Shown here in pieces: positions 33,359 to 44,207 of a stretch of DNA of 64,000 nucleotides. The notes below the pieces were generated by a model that was not told the DNA's origin, did no database searches, and saw only the letters and a program-made list of their open reading frames with translations. This DNA is from Lophium mytilinum. Its lineage: Eukaryota > Ascomycota > Dothideomycetes > Mytilinidiales > Mytilinidiaceae. How positions within the stretch are numbered: position 1 is the first letter of the stretch; each line of letters opens with the position of its first letter. Both the position numbers and the translations under genes were made by a program. Where the stretch lies: positions 806,001 to 870,000 of the forward strand of contig MU004190.1 of assembly GCA_010093605.1 (NCBI GenBank), read 5' to 3'.

Positions 33359-33920
33359 GTCGTAGTTGTCTGTCGAATGGATCGTGGAGAGAGTTTGCGT
33401 GCTCATAGGGTTGGCGTCTTTCTTCTACCTGGAATAGGAATTGCGGTACTGTTTGGTGGTTGGTGGATCGGTTAGTCAATCATTGCTTGCGCTTGCATTT
33501 GTTCGAGGCGTTCTGAATTCAACGGGTCAGAAGGCGGGGAGTATATACCTCGCAAGACGGTAGGTGCTTTTCGAGATCCCGGATTGGCCTGTGGAAGGGG
33601 GAGGAGAGAAGACAGAGGACAGCGTTAGGTAGTTTGAATGGTCAGCTGTGATATGTCTAGACAAAGCATGTAAGAGTCAATTTTCGAACCCTCATGACGA
33701 CGATGAGCTGTCTCTACCTGAGTTTCCGTTTCTCCGGCTGTCAGAAACATATCCAGATAAACTTTCCCCTATCTCGTGTCCTGTTCGCTCATCCACTCAT
33801 CCAACATCAAGACATTACTACCCACCTGGCATCCCGCCTGAAGCACTGAACCAAATTTCGTTCCCTTCCCATCTCCCATTCAACCCTCCACAAGCACGAT
33901 ACACCAACCCCACTCCTTCT
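33359..33920. other. Convergent 3' intergenic region
   Basis: This lies between the stop codons of Vps27 and the following minus-strand gene and should contain both 3' ends. Frames here are low-complexity shadows. No repeat or RNA gene is seen. Confidence 0.5.
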
Positions 33921-34628
33921 TCACTTCTCCCGCTCCTCATCTCGCTCCCCAACTATCTGCCCCGCCCTCCTCACATCCCTCGTCGTCACCTCCCGGCCCC
34001 CCCTCTCCGCCTGCGCCTGATCCAAAAACCTCCACGCCTCCTCCTTCCGCCCCTTCGTCAGCTCGCTCAGCTTCCCCACCGCCCGCACAAAACCCCCACT
34101 CCACTCCTCCGCTCCCAGCTCCCTCCTCTCCTCCCCCCTCTCCAACCGCTCCACCAATACCCCTTCCGCCGTCACGTCGAGCACCGCGCTCGCCCACCCC
34201 GCCGGCGGCGCGCGCTTCGTCGGGTTCCGCACACAGACGCCCTGCTCGTGGAGCGTGTACTTCAGCACAGGGATGGGCTCGGAGGGCGTGGAGCCGGCGC
34301 CGTGGTCGAGGCGGTAAAGAAGCGCGATGTGCGCGATGTCGTCTTGTGAGAGCACGGGGTCGCGCCAAGTAGAGGTTGGGCCGGTGGGGGTGAGGTGCGA
34401 GGGTAGGATCTGGTCTTGGTGGCAGAGGGACCAGTTGCGGCGGATGTCGCCGAGGATTTCGACGCGGTGGGAGGGGGTGGGTTGGTTGGTGGTCGTCTTG
34501 GGTGTAGACGCGATGGCGGGTTTGAGGTGTCCGGCGCGTTGCTCCGGGGTGGAGGGGGTGACGGGCATGGTTTGTGAGGTGGTGGGTTGACGGGGACGTT
34601 TTGTGTGGCTGGATGGGGTGGACGGCAT
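33921..34628 (-). CDS. Hypothetical protein, 235 residues
   Basis: A single-exon frame begins MPSTPSSHTKRPRQPTTSQT and ends in a charged tail. The first 55 residues are Pro/Thr/Ser-rich and look disordered. The middle (HRVEILGDIRRNWSLCHQDQ to AGWASAVLDVTAEGVLVERL) has the mixed hydrophobic pattern of a folded domain, and the last 60 residues are Glu/Arg-rich and probably helical. I recognise no family. The opposite strand also has a long frame, but it is Pro/Leu-rich and typical of an antisense shadow. The gene is convergent with Vps27. Confidence 0.6.
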   Translation of the reverse strand: MPSTPSSHTKRPRQPTTSQTMPVTPSTPEQRAGHLKPAIASTPKTTTNQPTPSHRVEILGDIRRNWSLCHQDQILPSHLTPTGPTSTWRDPVLSQDDIAHIALLYRLDHGAGSTPSEPIPVLKYTLHEQGVCVRNPTKRAPPAGWASAVLDVTAEGVLVERLERGEERRELGAEEWSGGFVRAVGKLSELTKGRKEEAWRFLDQAQAERGGREVTTRDVRRAGQIVGERDEEREK

Positions 34629-35311
34629 GGTTATAGGTGGAGGTGAGGTTTTGGAGTTTGTGGCCGCGCGTGTGTGGTTGTGTTGTCAGAGATTCAACCC
34701 TAACGATGATGAGAGTGTCGGCCTGAGCGCGGTAGACAGGTGAGTGAGTGGAAGCAGTTTATCGGTGTCTAATCATGATAAGTCGGTAAATTTTCGAAGC
34801 CCCCGAATGTATCTAAGCAGCGTTCGTTAAGGACGTCAGCCCTGGTGGGTGTAGGCTAATACGTTTCCTGGCGCCTCAGGTTCGATTCCCGGGCGTGTCA
34901 GAGTCGAAACAATGCATTTGCACGCTGCATGCGTTTCGTAGTGGAGGCGGATCTGATTCCTGAATTAATGGGATCCGCTATGACGGTCAGGTTGGGGGCC
35001 GTCTGAAAGGGTAAATTCCTTTTTGCTCTTTTTTTTCCTTTGCTTTTTGTGTGAAGCTGCGATCTAGACAAGTGTCGAAAGTTTTATTATTGGTAACGGG
35101 TCAGAAACCCAGTGATGGTCAACCTTGTCTCCGTATAGCTTCATCTCAAAATACATCCATGGACCCGAGCGTCCTCAACCATGGCACACTCTAAAACATT
35201 ACTCTATCCCACACGCATAACTACAAACTGTCTCTTTCATTACCACCTCAAAAATCTTCTGCGTTCGCTTTCTACCACTCTTCATACCACGCCCATCAAT
35301 CCCTATCACAA
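34629..35311. other. Intergenic region with tRNA-like relic
   Basis: Divergent promoters of the two flanking hypothetical genes should lie here. Apart from the tRNA-like segment at 34832-34900, I see only a T-rich tract near 35018-35048. Confidence 0.45.
34832..34900 (+). other. Degenerate tRNA-like sequence
   Basis: GGTTCGATTCC at 34879-34889 is a perfect RNA polymerase III B box. Upstream, AGCC (34838-34841) and GGCT (34854-34857) could form a D-stem around a GG-containing loop. Ends GACGT and GCGTGTC pair only partly (with GU wobbles). The space between D and T arms is too short for a normal anticodon arm plus variable loop, and no anticodon stem forms. It is therefore a tRNA pseudogene or SINE fragment rather than a working tRNA. 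Confidence 0.3.
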
Positions 35312-36541
35312 ATGGCAACATACCGCCACCGCAACCCCACCCGCCCTTCACCTGCCACCGTCTCCGTGACCATGGAGCCCGACCAACTCAACCGCGACCT
35401 CACCAGCGCCGAAATCCGCATCCTCACCGCCGCCTCCCTCATCTCCCCCTCCCCAAATCCCGGCATGCGCACCGTCAGCGCCGCCGCCCTTTACCCCACT
35501 ACCAGCACCAAAACCCTCGAGCTCCCAGAGCACATGACCTCCGTAGCCGCCATGGAGCACGTCGGCTTCACCCCCGCCGCCGCTACCCAAGTCTTCAACA
35601 ACTACTACACGTGCCCGGACCCGGATAACTACCCCTACGGCCTCATAAGTCACGCCCACGACAAGGTCAAGCATCCCCGGTCTATGGCGCAAGTTGGGCT
35701 GAGGACGGAGTTCCAAGATGCGCTGCTGGATCCTACGTTCAAGGATGTGTTGAGGACGAACACGCTGTTGTACTGGGTTCAGGCGACGTTGTCGGGTAGG
35801 TATCGCATGCTGAGTGACTTGAGCGTGCGGTTGAAGCGGCTTGCGGAGAGGTTGGAAGGCAATTCTGCCGCGGCGCGTTGTCGTGGTGTGGAGATGCCAG
35901 AGGAGGTGATGAGGAGGCCGCCGCCGCGGCCGGAGGGGGAATGTTATCTGCTGTATAAGGGACAGGCGGCGCGCACGGTGTGGTATGCCGGAGAGGAGTG
36001 GGAGAAGGATGGGAGCTTCAATATGCGACAGCTGGCTAGCCTGCCGGTGCCCCCAGGGGATTTTAATGGTCGCATACCTGCTGTGTACTTCAATCTTGAG
36101 GCGGAGACGGCGGAGTTGTATAGGGCGTGGGCCGCGAGGCGGGACCAGTACTGCGAGACCTTGATGATTCGGGTTGAATTGCCGAAGGGTTATGTCGATG
36201 GCTTGAAGCAAGAGGAGGTGTTTTATGGGAAAAATTGGAAAGACTTGGCCTGGGTTCATCCCTCTCTGCATGGCACTCGGTTTCGGGAGTATAGGGAGGC
36301 CGAGCTTATCAAAGGGCATGTGTGCACAGGTGTGCAGAAGAAGAGATGGATGAAGGTTGAGGAAGTTCAAGAGAAGATATCGAAGAAGAATGCTATGAAG
36401 GTTCCCGAAAGGGACGAGGAGGTCATGGCGGTACAATGGGCTTTTTTGTCTGCAGAGCACGAGGGCCTGGGTGTGGCTAGTGCAGGGAATGTCTTTGTGG
36501 ATGTTATACCACCAGAGTGCTTGTTTGGGGAGTCGCCTTAA
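35312..36541 (+). CDS. Uncharacterised fungal protein, 409 residues
   Basis: A single-exon frame starts MATYRHRNPTRPS; a second possible start is the Met at residue 21 (MEPDQLNRDL). The N-terminal half is helical. The C-terminal half has YLLYKGQAARTVWYAGEEW, LPVPPGDFNGRIPAVYFN, AELYRAWAARRDQYCETLMI, EVFYGKNW and EYREAELIKGHVCTG. That order (a YKG strand, a GDF...VYF segment, then a late Glu) vaguely recalls ADP-ribosyltransferase-like folds such as DUF3990, but the match is weak and by eye only. No signal peptide or membrane segment is seen. A long Arg/Pro-rich frame on the opposite strand is a codon-bias shadow. Confidence 0.65.
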   Translation: MATYRHRNPTRPSPATVSVTMEPDQLNRDLTSAEIRILTAASLISPSPNPGMRTVSAAALYPTTSTKTLELPEHMTSVAAMEHVGFTPAAATQVFNNYYTCPDPDNYPYGLISHAHDKVKHPRSMAQVGLRTEFQDALLDPTFKDVLRTNTLLYWVQATLSGRYRMLSDLSVRLKRLAERLEGNSAAARCRGVEMPEEVMRRPPPRPEGECYLLYKGQAARTVWYAGEEWEKDGSFNMRQLASLPVPPGDFNGRIPAVYFNLEAETAELYRAWAARRDQYCETLMIRVELPKGYVDGLKQEEVFYGKNWKDLAWVHPSLHGTRFREYREAELIKGHVCTGVQKKRWMKVEEVQEKISKKNAMKVPERDEEVMAVQWAFLSAEHEGLGVASAGNVFVDVIPPECLFGESP

Positions 36542-37813
36542 TGATTAGGTCCCTGTCAAGGCAGGGCGACCATATAACGGCGCATGCTTCGAACAGCACC
36601 TGGACGTAAGTCTGTGCCACCTTTCTTCCAGGCTCTTTTGATATGCAGATCAATCCCAGACAATCGCAAGATTGACTAATGAAAGCTAGTAGGTTCAGTC
36701 CGAATTGCGTTACCTACGATCGTACCTCTCTTCTAAACCATAATTAACGCTTCGAGTACGTTGGACGTTGGAATGTTATAATATTGCTTATCTTCCGGTC
36801 CCCCAAATCTAGGCGGAGCGTGCTTCTAACATCGGAAAGAATCCCTAAGGTCGAGTAGCTTGACCAAGCTACGCTACAGCACCAGGATGTGAGTTTGTGC
36901 GACCAACTTCCCTTCTAATCGCAATGTTTCTTGCGGGACTTCTGATTCCTTGCGGGACTTCTGATGAAATACCAGACCTCGCCGAACGGAGTAACTTGGT
37001 ATAGTAGTAGGGCACAAGTTTAGGGAAGTTTCTTTTTATCTTGTAACGAATCATAGTGTGGCGCTACGGCACCACAAACAGCGGCAAGCAGGCTAGTAGT
37101 CAGCGCGTGGAGTTCCTCTGACTCAAGCTCTCGGGGAATCAACGTTTCATTAAAACATCTTCAGTGGGTTCAGATACCTCTAACGGTGGAGAACAAGGGT
37201 GTCTGGAGTTCTGTGAAGGCGCTGCAAGAGTGTTTGGGGCTGCTCTAAATTGCAGTGTGCCATCTACGACATCTTAGATAACTCTTGGAGAGACAAAGAA
37301 GGATCTCAGAGAGTGACGAGCGAGGTTGGACAAACTTATCCGCAGGTACGGTATTCAAGTTCGATTACGAGGCTGTCTGATTCGCGGCTTCAGAAATCTT
37401 ACATCACGTATGAATGTCCGATAGTGCACTGTAGAGCTTCAAGCAGTGGAGGTCGACCTCAAGTGAAAGATTTTGAAGGATAGTGTTGAGAGCACTATGT
37501 AGAAAACAAGTCGCTGTCATCATGGGTCGGCCCCTGCCAAGCAGTTTCTCCGTTCAGGAACCACCAAAGCATTCGCAAAACTCTTGTCCCAAAGTCAAAG
37601 CCCAGAGCTTTTTTCATCCGTTCCCAGTATATCCCAAAAGTACTGGGCGGCCCCGAATTCCTGAATATCAAGGCAGAAGCAATCTCAATGGTTAAGATGC
37701 AAAAGCAAATGCAATGTACTTTTGAGGGTCATCCCAACCCTAAACCCACTCACCGTCATGTATCGGCAAGAAGACCTCAACCAAATCACCCCATCCCCGT
37801 ATCTTATGTATCC
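36542..37813. other. Intergenic region, convergent genes
   Basis: No frame over 80 codons and no family match. A 17 bp direct repeat lies at 36930-36965. Two stretches near 36585-36640 and 36870-36925 share a loose motif (AGCACC-GGA-GT-AGT-TGTG), suggesting an old local duplication. Confidence 0.4.
36930..36965. repeat. 17-bp direct repeat, two copies
   Basis: CTTGCGGGACTTCTGAT at 36930-36946 is repeated exactly at 36949-36965 with a 19 bp period. Confidence 0.7.
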
Positions 37814-39355
37814 TCAGTCTATGACTAAGGGGTTCAACCAGCCTCCAGGCCTCCTATCAGATCATTAGCACCATGCACCATCCAGAATATGCATGCAAAA
37901 GACACGTACCCCTTCCTTTGCCGCTTCCGCTCCCTAGCCATAGCCTCAAACCTTGTTCGCGCAGCCCTCGCCTCCTTCTCTTCAACGTCAATTCTCAGGC
38001 GCAGGAGCTCCTTGTCCTCGGGATCGTCCTCGAAAAACTCGTAGTATCCGGGACGCTTGCGACGAAAGCTGCTCGTGAGGCCGGGCTCAATCTTGATACC
38101 AGGCTCGATCTTCACGTCGACTTCGTCGGCTGGTTCAGGCTTGATGTCGATATCGGACTCAGGAGGTGGGGCACTGTCTCCAGTGGCTTGGGATAGGGGG
38201 TTGGCATGGTCGTGGAGAGTTTGAGACTCGGTTGTAGTAGGCTGCATGTTGAGAGCAGTATTGGTGGACGTGCCTGGGCCATCACCAAAGAGGGAACCTC
38301 CGTTTTGATTCTGGATAGTTGCGAGAAGTGCTTCTCTCTGGGCACGGATGCAGGTAGGGTCGGCAGTGTCCTTCGCGGTGAGCGGTTCAGTCGTGTGGGG
38401 TTGGTCCATGTTAGCTGGCTCAGGAGTCGCTTCGGGAATGAACAATGAGGACTCCTCTCTGGCGTTTCGTGCGGCGAGATCCGCGGCATCGCTGGGTGTA
38501 TTGGGGTCAGTGAGAGGGTCCTGAGCAATGGTACCCGAGCCCATCAGTGTGCCTGTCGTGGCGGTGCCATTCTCCGCGTGCTGCTCTCCCAAGTCGGTCG
38601 CATGGGTGTTCCCACGGATCGGGAGAGTAGTAGTAGTGGTATGAGCACCGTCTGGACGATCGTCATCATCATCTTCATCATCATCCTCGTCATCATTCTC
38701 GTCGTCTTCGTCCTCAGACTCGCTGTCGGAGTCCTCGATGGGAGCCGTGGGGCCCGTGGGAGCTGGACCTAGGGCCACCATAACACAAGCTGATGGTCCA
38801 AGTGTCTCTCCCAAGATAGCCTCAACCTGCCGCAGATCCTACGTAGTACCGTTAGTAGTCTAAGGAGGCATCGAAGAAGAAATTGGCCGCAGGTGCGGGA
38901 CTATCGAGACTCACCTCCGAGCGCACTCGTGCCCAATTATTGACCGCCCCAGGATGAAAGTGCTTGTAGTGAGTGATGGCCGGTTTGAGGTTGCGAGGCC
39001 ATAGGCCAAGGAGTCCAGTGCGATCTCTTGCGGTCTCCATCTTCTCAACCATGAGTTGAAGTGAGGCGAGGCCTCCGGCTACATCTCCTTTCGAACATCG
39101 AGTGAGCTTGCGCAGCTTGCGGAGTACTCCGTATGACCATCGAGTGGGATCATCTTCGGCCCGACGCGGCCTCTCATATCTTCTATGATTGCTGCGAGGG
39201 ACCCGGGCGATGTAGCGGAACTGCTGTGGGATCGTCGTTGCGATGTTCTCCACTCCCCAATTTCTTTTCATCTCATCGACCATCTCATCAACCATCGCAT
39301 CCGTCTGGTCGGTGACTTCGCCTTTCAGCTTCTTGGTGGTCCAGGTAGACACCAT
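37814..39355 (-). CDS. Hypothetical acidic protein with SUMO-like motifs
   Basis: Exons 39355-38915, 38838-37910 and 37853-37814 fit 469 residues; if the last intron is retained the protein ends a little differently, at 37834. The 38839-38914 intron has an ideal ACTAAC branch site. Residues 1-147 contain a folded-looking part (WSYGVLRKLRKLTRCSKGDV, LGLWPRNLKPAITHYKHFHP). A run of about 30 Asp/Glu residues follows, then a disordered region. Near the C-terminus IKPEP, VKIEP and IKIEP stand within 20 residues, each matching the sumoylation consensus (hydrophobic-K-x-E). A basic coiled-coil-like tail (EEKEARAARTRFEAMARERK) ends the protein. A nuclear role is plausible but inferred. I know no family. 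Confidence 0.65.
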
Positions 39356-40106
39356 CTTGACAGAGTGCTGAGAATCGAGGATATGTGAAGGTGATGGTAT
39401 CGAGTAATAGATGGACCACCCGCGGCGCTTTTGTGAGGAATGCGATCGAACTAAGAGTCAAAATGCTGGTATCTGAAAAGTGAGTAGTGGTAGGGTCCTG
39501 TGGCAAGAACCTGGAAGGCACGTTGTAAAAGAGAGGAGAGTGGCGAAAGTGTGATGCAGATAGAGAGGATATGGGCGGAGGTAGGTGTAAGTAGAGGAAG
39601 TTGTAGGAGGAAGAGGTTATAGGATATGAAGTGTAGGAAGAGGAGTAAGGAGATATATATACAGGTGTACGCCAGAAGGTGAGGAGTGAAGAATGTGTGG
39701 AAGATGCTGGAGATAGAAAGGTATCTAAATCAGCAGTGAGCTGTTCGAGATGGAAGATGTGAGGGAGACTAGGCGGCCTAATGATGAAGCCGAATCAAGA
39801 TATCTCTAAAGTCGGATAGAGACTTGGTATAGAGGTATGTGAAAGAGAGGGGATACCACGGCGAGGTAAAAAAAAAAGTCGATATTCATCTGGGTTCTGT
39901 ACACCTTGCTCTCATGAAGTAAGAGTATGGCAGGAGTGTTTCTTCTCGTTTTGCTTTTCCTTCCATTGGAAGCGGATAGCGAAGTGTGTGTAGATATACT
40001 TATATGTGTAAGATATCAACCAATCAGCCACCATATCAAACGATATCCTAGTCTGATTCCATGCAAAGAGCCTGTGATATGAGTGAGCCAACGTGCCCGA
40101 ATGCGC
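39356..40106. promoter_or_regulatory. Upstream region with long polypurine tract
   Basis: From about 39520 to 39880 the plus strand is dominated by G and A in short GAGGA/GGTAG blocks, which is a pyrimidine-rich tract on the sense strand of the downstream minus-strand gene. CT-rich leaders are common before fungal transcription starts, but 350 bp is long. The 3' end of the bZIP gene also lies in this gap. Confidence 0.5.
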
Positions 40107-41923
40107 TCAAAGCACGACAGTGTTAAGCTCCGGATATTTCTTGAGTATCTGCGGCGATCCTGGCTTCAGCCTCCAATGCTGAGCGCGAGTAAGATGTAGC
40201 TTGAAGCGATCGGTCAACTGCGGTGCGGAGCACTTGCAGCCGCTACAGCCCGTGACTGTATAAGGCCCCGTGGCTCCGAACACGAGATCCGGCGGAGGCG
40301 CAAATGTGATAGCTTCGTTGAGGCTGTAGGGCCAGCAAATGGTGGTTTGGGATCCGAAATATCCTTCGAGCTCTGAACTCCCGCCTTCATCTACTGGGTC
40401 GCGGGCTCTGATTCTTTCTCGGACACTTGGCCTATGTAGCTGTTAGTGTTTCCGTCCTGAAGCTTGGAGAGGATGCCCATACCATGGAAGAAAGTCCCAT
40501 CGAGTTACAGGGCGGTCCTTAGGGGTTGTTGGTGGCAGCATGTATGAAGGTATCCACGGGATCTCCTCTACGACCGGGCGGAGGAAGTACTGTAACCCAG
40601 CACGTGTGATTAGCCGACGTAGGTTTGAAAAACTACTTGGCCGACTATTTCGGCATATTCAAGATTAGGTTTTCAGTGGAAACTTACTCTCAGGAGGCTG
40701 TGTAAGCACCAGTACGCTCCCAGAAAACTCGCTGGTTCTATCCAGGAAGACCCTTCTCGCATTTGTTCGAAAAGAGCTTTCGAAAGGGGGGAATTGCAGC
40801 CGGTAGACGAGAAAAAGGGCGCCATACAAGGCACAGCGGGCAGTATGGTATCCAGAGTTTCTTTAGGGAGGTCTTTGTACTTTTCTAGCGCGTTCTGAAC
40901 CATTTGCTCAAATAGAGAACCAGGGCGGTCTCTCCTAGGCGTACTTCCAAAAGTCCATATACTCCTTAGTCCCGGAGAAACATGGATGGTAGGTTGACTA
41001 GGAGGTGGAGTAACGTTCCTGTTGCTTGTGCTGATGATTCTGGAAGACGACGTGGTTGAAGGCGTTTCCGCCGAGATAGATTGAGGAGCCCTCAAATCCG
41101 CGAAATCAAGAGATCCTCTTCCATTGAAGAGTGTTGATGGGTCGGGCATTGACAGACCATTGCGTCTTATGTCATCATATATCTGGCTTTCTGAATAACT
41201 CTCTGCTGTTGATGAGGTAAAGGTGTCGAAATTCGACTCAGATTGAATGACAGACCAGAAAGCCTCGTCGCCGAATGCAAGGCCATCCGCTTGGGTCACG
41301 GTCAGCGGATCGATGTCGTGAGCTGTATTGAACTCGAGATTATGATAGCCGGCCATCTCTACGCCATTGGGAACTTCCGGTGAGTTTGAATTACTATTGG
41401 GAATAGGAGAATTGTCTTGAGGACCAGGAATTCCAGTGGTGGTTCGGCTATGGGATGTCCTTCTTCTCTTGCTGCTGGATAGGACTTCCATCCCTTGATC
41501 GCTGGTCTTTTCTTTTGGGGTTGTATCATCCGTTGAATGATCCTGACTTCTGCAAAGGCCGTTCGATGTAGCGCCTTCGCTTTCCGCGAAGCAAAGCCGT
41601 CCAATTTTCTCCAATCGAGCCCGTAAACGGGCTACCTCCTCCTTCAAGAGTTGGTTCTCGGCAATCTTCTCTTTCAATTCCCGGTTTACATTGGTAGCGA
41701 GAAGGGCCTGAAGGGCGCTCTCTAGCTCTGCTATACGTTGCTTCGTCTTTTCACGCATGGCACGCTGGGACCTCCGGTCCGACAGCCGCTTGCGTTGTAG
41801 CCGTGACGCTGTGTCTGGGGACTCATCTCTCTTGGCCTCAGCTCCCTTTGGCGTCTTCCGTCGTCTGTCGCTTGGTGCAGCAGTGTTAACGTTGGCGTCT
41901 TGCGCTTGCGTTGATGGACTCAT
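40107..41923 (-). CDS. bZIP transcription factor with DUF3425-type C-terminus
   Basis: Exons 41923-40688, 40589-40483 and 40431-40107 encode 555 residues. The basic region (43-64, RLQRKRLSDRRSQRAMREKT) is followed by a leucine-zipper-like helix to about 105. The invariant Asn of classical bZIPs is Asp, as is usual in this fungal subfamily. The C-terminal third carries the DUF3425 pattern: LFEQMVQNALEKYKDLP, ALFEQMREGSSW, RPVTRWDFLPW and a final Cys cluster TGCSGCKCS. Members are nuclear regulators of stress or metabolism; the target is unknown. The frame stays open for 84 further codons upstream (ATG at 42175). I chose 41923 because the extra residues lack domain character and are rich in unlikely codons. 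Confidence 0.85.
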
Positions 41924-42496
41924 CGTGGCGATTGGACGCTGTGTCAGAGAATCTAGACGATCAAAGGCGATAATTCGAAATCTCACAGACCTAAATTTAC
42001 AGGGCTCAAGCTTTGAACGAGATGATATAAGTGCATGCTGCAGTGATGTCGTGGAACTAAGGTACAGCTGCAACAGAGGCGGTTGAAACCGAGGCGTCCG
42101 GGCTAACCGGACGAGTGAAGGGCCGCCCCGCAACTCCACGTTTTGCCCCACCACCCCCGGAATTTCGTTGTGCATGGATCTATATTCGCTCTACGCTTAA
42201 ATCTGGCCGATTGGGTGCGGAAGCCTTGTGATAGTTATATTTTCTCATTTGTAGATATCTAGTCTTAATAGCGGTCTCTTTTTCTTATTGCATGAAGCTC
42301 ATAAAGGTCGTAAATATATGTCCTTTTTCTGACTCGGCGTTGCCGGAATCATGAGTTACCCCTTTTGGAACACCTCTAATTTAGCCGCAAATTGTTCCGG
42401 CTTCAATATTGCATCTCTCAACGTCTGATGACAACAGAGTGGTATTTACAGTACATACTACGGTACAGGCAATTAATATCCTCCTCGCATTAACCC
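41924..42496. other. Intergenic region between bZIP and aldehyde dehydrogenase
   Basis: This should contain the bZIP promoter and the 3' end of the aldehyde dehydrogenase gene. The first 252 bp form an open extension of the bZIP frame that is probably 5' leader. No other structure is seen. Confidence 0.45.
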
Positions 42497-44207
42497 TCAA
42501 GAGCTTCCAATTTTCGCCTTTGCGCTTTCGAATACAGAGAGTAGAGCCTTTGTTAATCCAAAATGCTCCCCAGTCCTCTGATCTACCGCGGCCAGCACCC
42601 CCACGACAGCCGAGAGCTTCAGTAAAGTTACTACAAGCGCGAATCGTCCCTTTCCTATCTTTTGATCTTCCATAGTCTCGCCTCGTTTGAAAGCCCCCTT
42701 ATTTGCGACACTCACTTTCCCAATGTTCTTGATATCATAAGGCGGTTGTAGAAAGCTTAAGAGCTTAGCCAAGAGCCCCGGGGGTGAGACTACAGTCCGT
42801 GTATGAGTGAATGCATCAAATCCATGCTTGCCGTGGTAGTATCCCGTCCCAGACTCGCCGACACCGCCGAACGGGGCAGTAGGCACGCCAGCGTGAAGCA
42901 TCACCTCATTGATAGTCACTCCGCCGGATTGAGTGTGGGATATTACTATACAACGGGTCAGTCTGTGAAGGCTTCGGCTATGTTAGTATTGAAGCACTCA
43001 CTCTCTTCAATTTCGGCTTTGTTCTTGCTGAAGATGTAGATTCCCAGTGGATGGCCCAGCGTGTTGATAGCTTGATATGCTTTCCGGAAGTTGTCTTTGA
43101 TGACGGGTAGGATTGGACCGAAGAGCTCTTCTTCCAGCAATGGGTCTTCGGCAGTCAGCAATTTGCCCCATCACATTAGTCCGGAGTGGCAGGCCTACCT
43201 TTCATCGTCACATCAGTGATCACAGTTGGAGAAATATGAAGCGTGTCCCGATTAGACGTCCCACCCCTTACGATGTTCCCTCTGGTCCTATCCATCATGT
43301 CCTTCAAGCGGTCAAAGTTCCGTGAGTTGATGATCGTGGTCATGTCCTCCTTCCCGCCCTTCAAAAACTCTTCAAACCAGTACTGTAGTCTTGCGATAAA
43401 CTTGTCGTGAACATTCGGATGTACGAATACGTGGTTCACTGAAAGGCAAATCTGTCCTGCGTTCAGGTATTTGACCCACGCTATCTTTCTCGCCGCCAGG
43501 TCGAGATCTGCGGATTCGCAAACGATGGCCGGACCTTGTCCACCAAGTTCGAGGACAGTAGGTGTCAGATGCTTCGCCGTAGCCGCAGTAATGAAGCGCG
43601 CAACCTTCGAGGATCCAGTAAAGAAGACCTCATCGAATTTAAGCTCCAAGATCTTCCCCGTCTCCCGCGCTCCTCCAGTGACTATCCTGATGGCGTCCTG
43701 GTCTAGATATTTCGGGATCATCTTCGCCATCAGATTTTGCGACGCCTCTGCCATCTCCGATGGCTTTAGCATGACCGCACACCCTGCCGTCACAGCTGCA
43801 ATAAGCGGCTGAATGGTCAGAGTTATTGGGAAGTTCCACGGGCCAATGACGAGTGCAACTCCTAGTGGCTCCTTCCTGATATGGGCGCCTGACAGCCTTC
43901 CCATGATTAGTCCGGCATCTGGGATCTCGTCCGCCGCCCATTCCTCCATATGCTTCAGATGGTCGAGGACGTCGTTCTTCATCGACATGAACTCGACGAA
44001 ATGGGTCTCAAATTCGTGTCGGTTAAGGTCCGCATTGAGGGCCTTCACCATTTCCGCCTCATTATCCTCAATCATCCACCATATCTGCTTGAGCTGCCAT
44101 TTGCGCCATGCTAGAGACTTCGTCTTCCCAGATCGGAACGTCCGCTGGAGCGTCTCGTAGGCGTCTTCGAGTTCGGCCGCGGTGGTGTAGGTGGACATGG
44201 TGCTCAA
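42497..44207 (-). CDS. Class-3 (fatty) aldehyde dehydrogenase
   Basis: Exons 44207-43199, 43145-43002 and 42945-42497 encode 533 residues. Key residues are in place: PWNFP (Asn124), LELGGQ (Glu220), NAGQICLS (Cys254) and EELFGPILP. GESGTGYYHGKHGFDAFTH near the C-terminus is typical of the class-3 family. Such enzymes oxidise long-chain or aromatic aldehydes to acids with NAD(P)+. The last 60 residues include a hydrophobic helix (FALVVTLLKLSAVVGVLAAV) that could anchor the enzyme to a membrane, as in fatty aldehyde dehydrogenases. The usual ELGGK Lys is Gln. It is the first enzyme of the oxidative neighbourhood that runs to 58561. Confidence 0.9.

Noticed and set aside
32460-33479. Long frames overlapping the Vps27 tail on both strands
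   Set aside because: They are frame-shifted copies of the Gln/Pro-rich tail and have no start context or family.
33648-34349. 233-codon plus-strand frame
   Set aside because: Pro/Leu/Arg-rich shadow of the minus-strand 235-residue gene.
35348-36460. 370-codon frame on the minus strand
   Set aside because: Arg/Pro/His-rich translation typical of an antisense shadow; the plus-strand frame has normal composition and ends at a clean stop.
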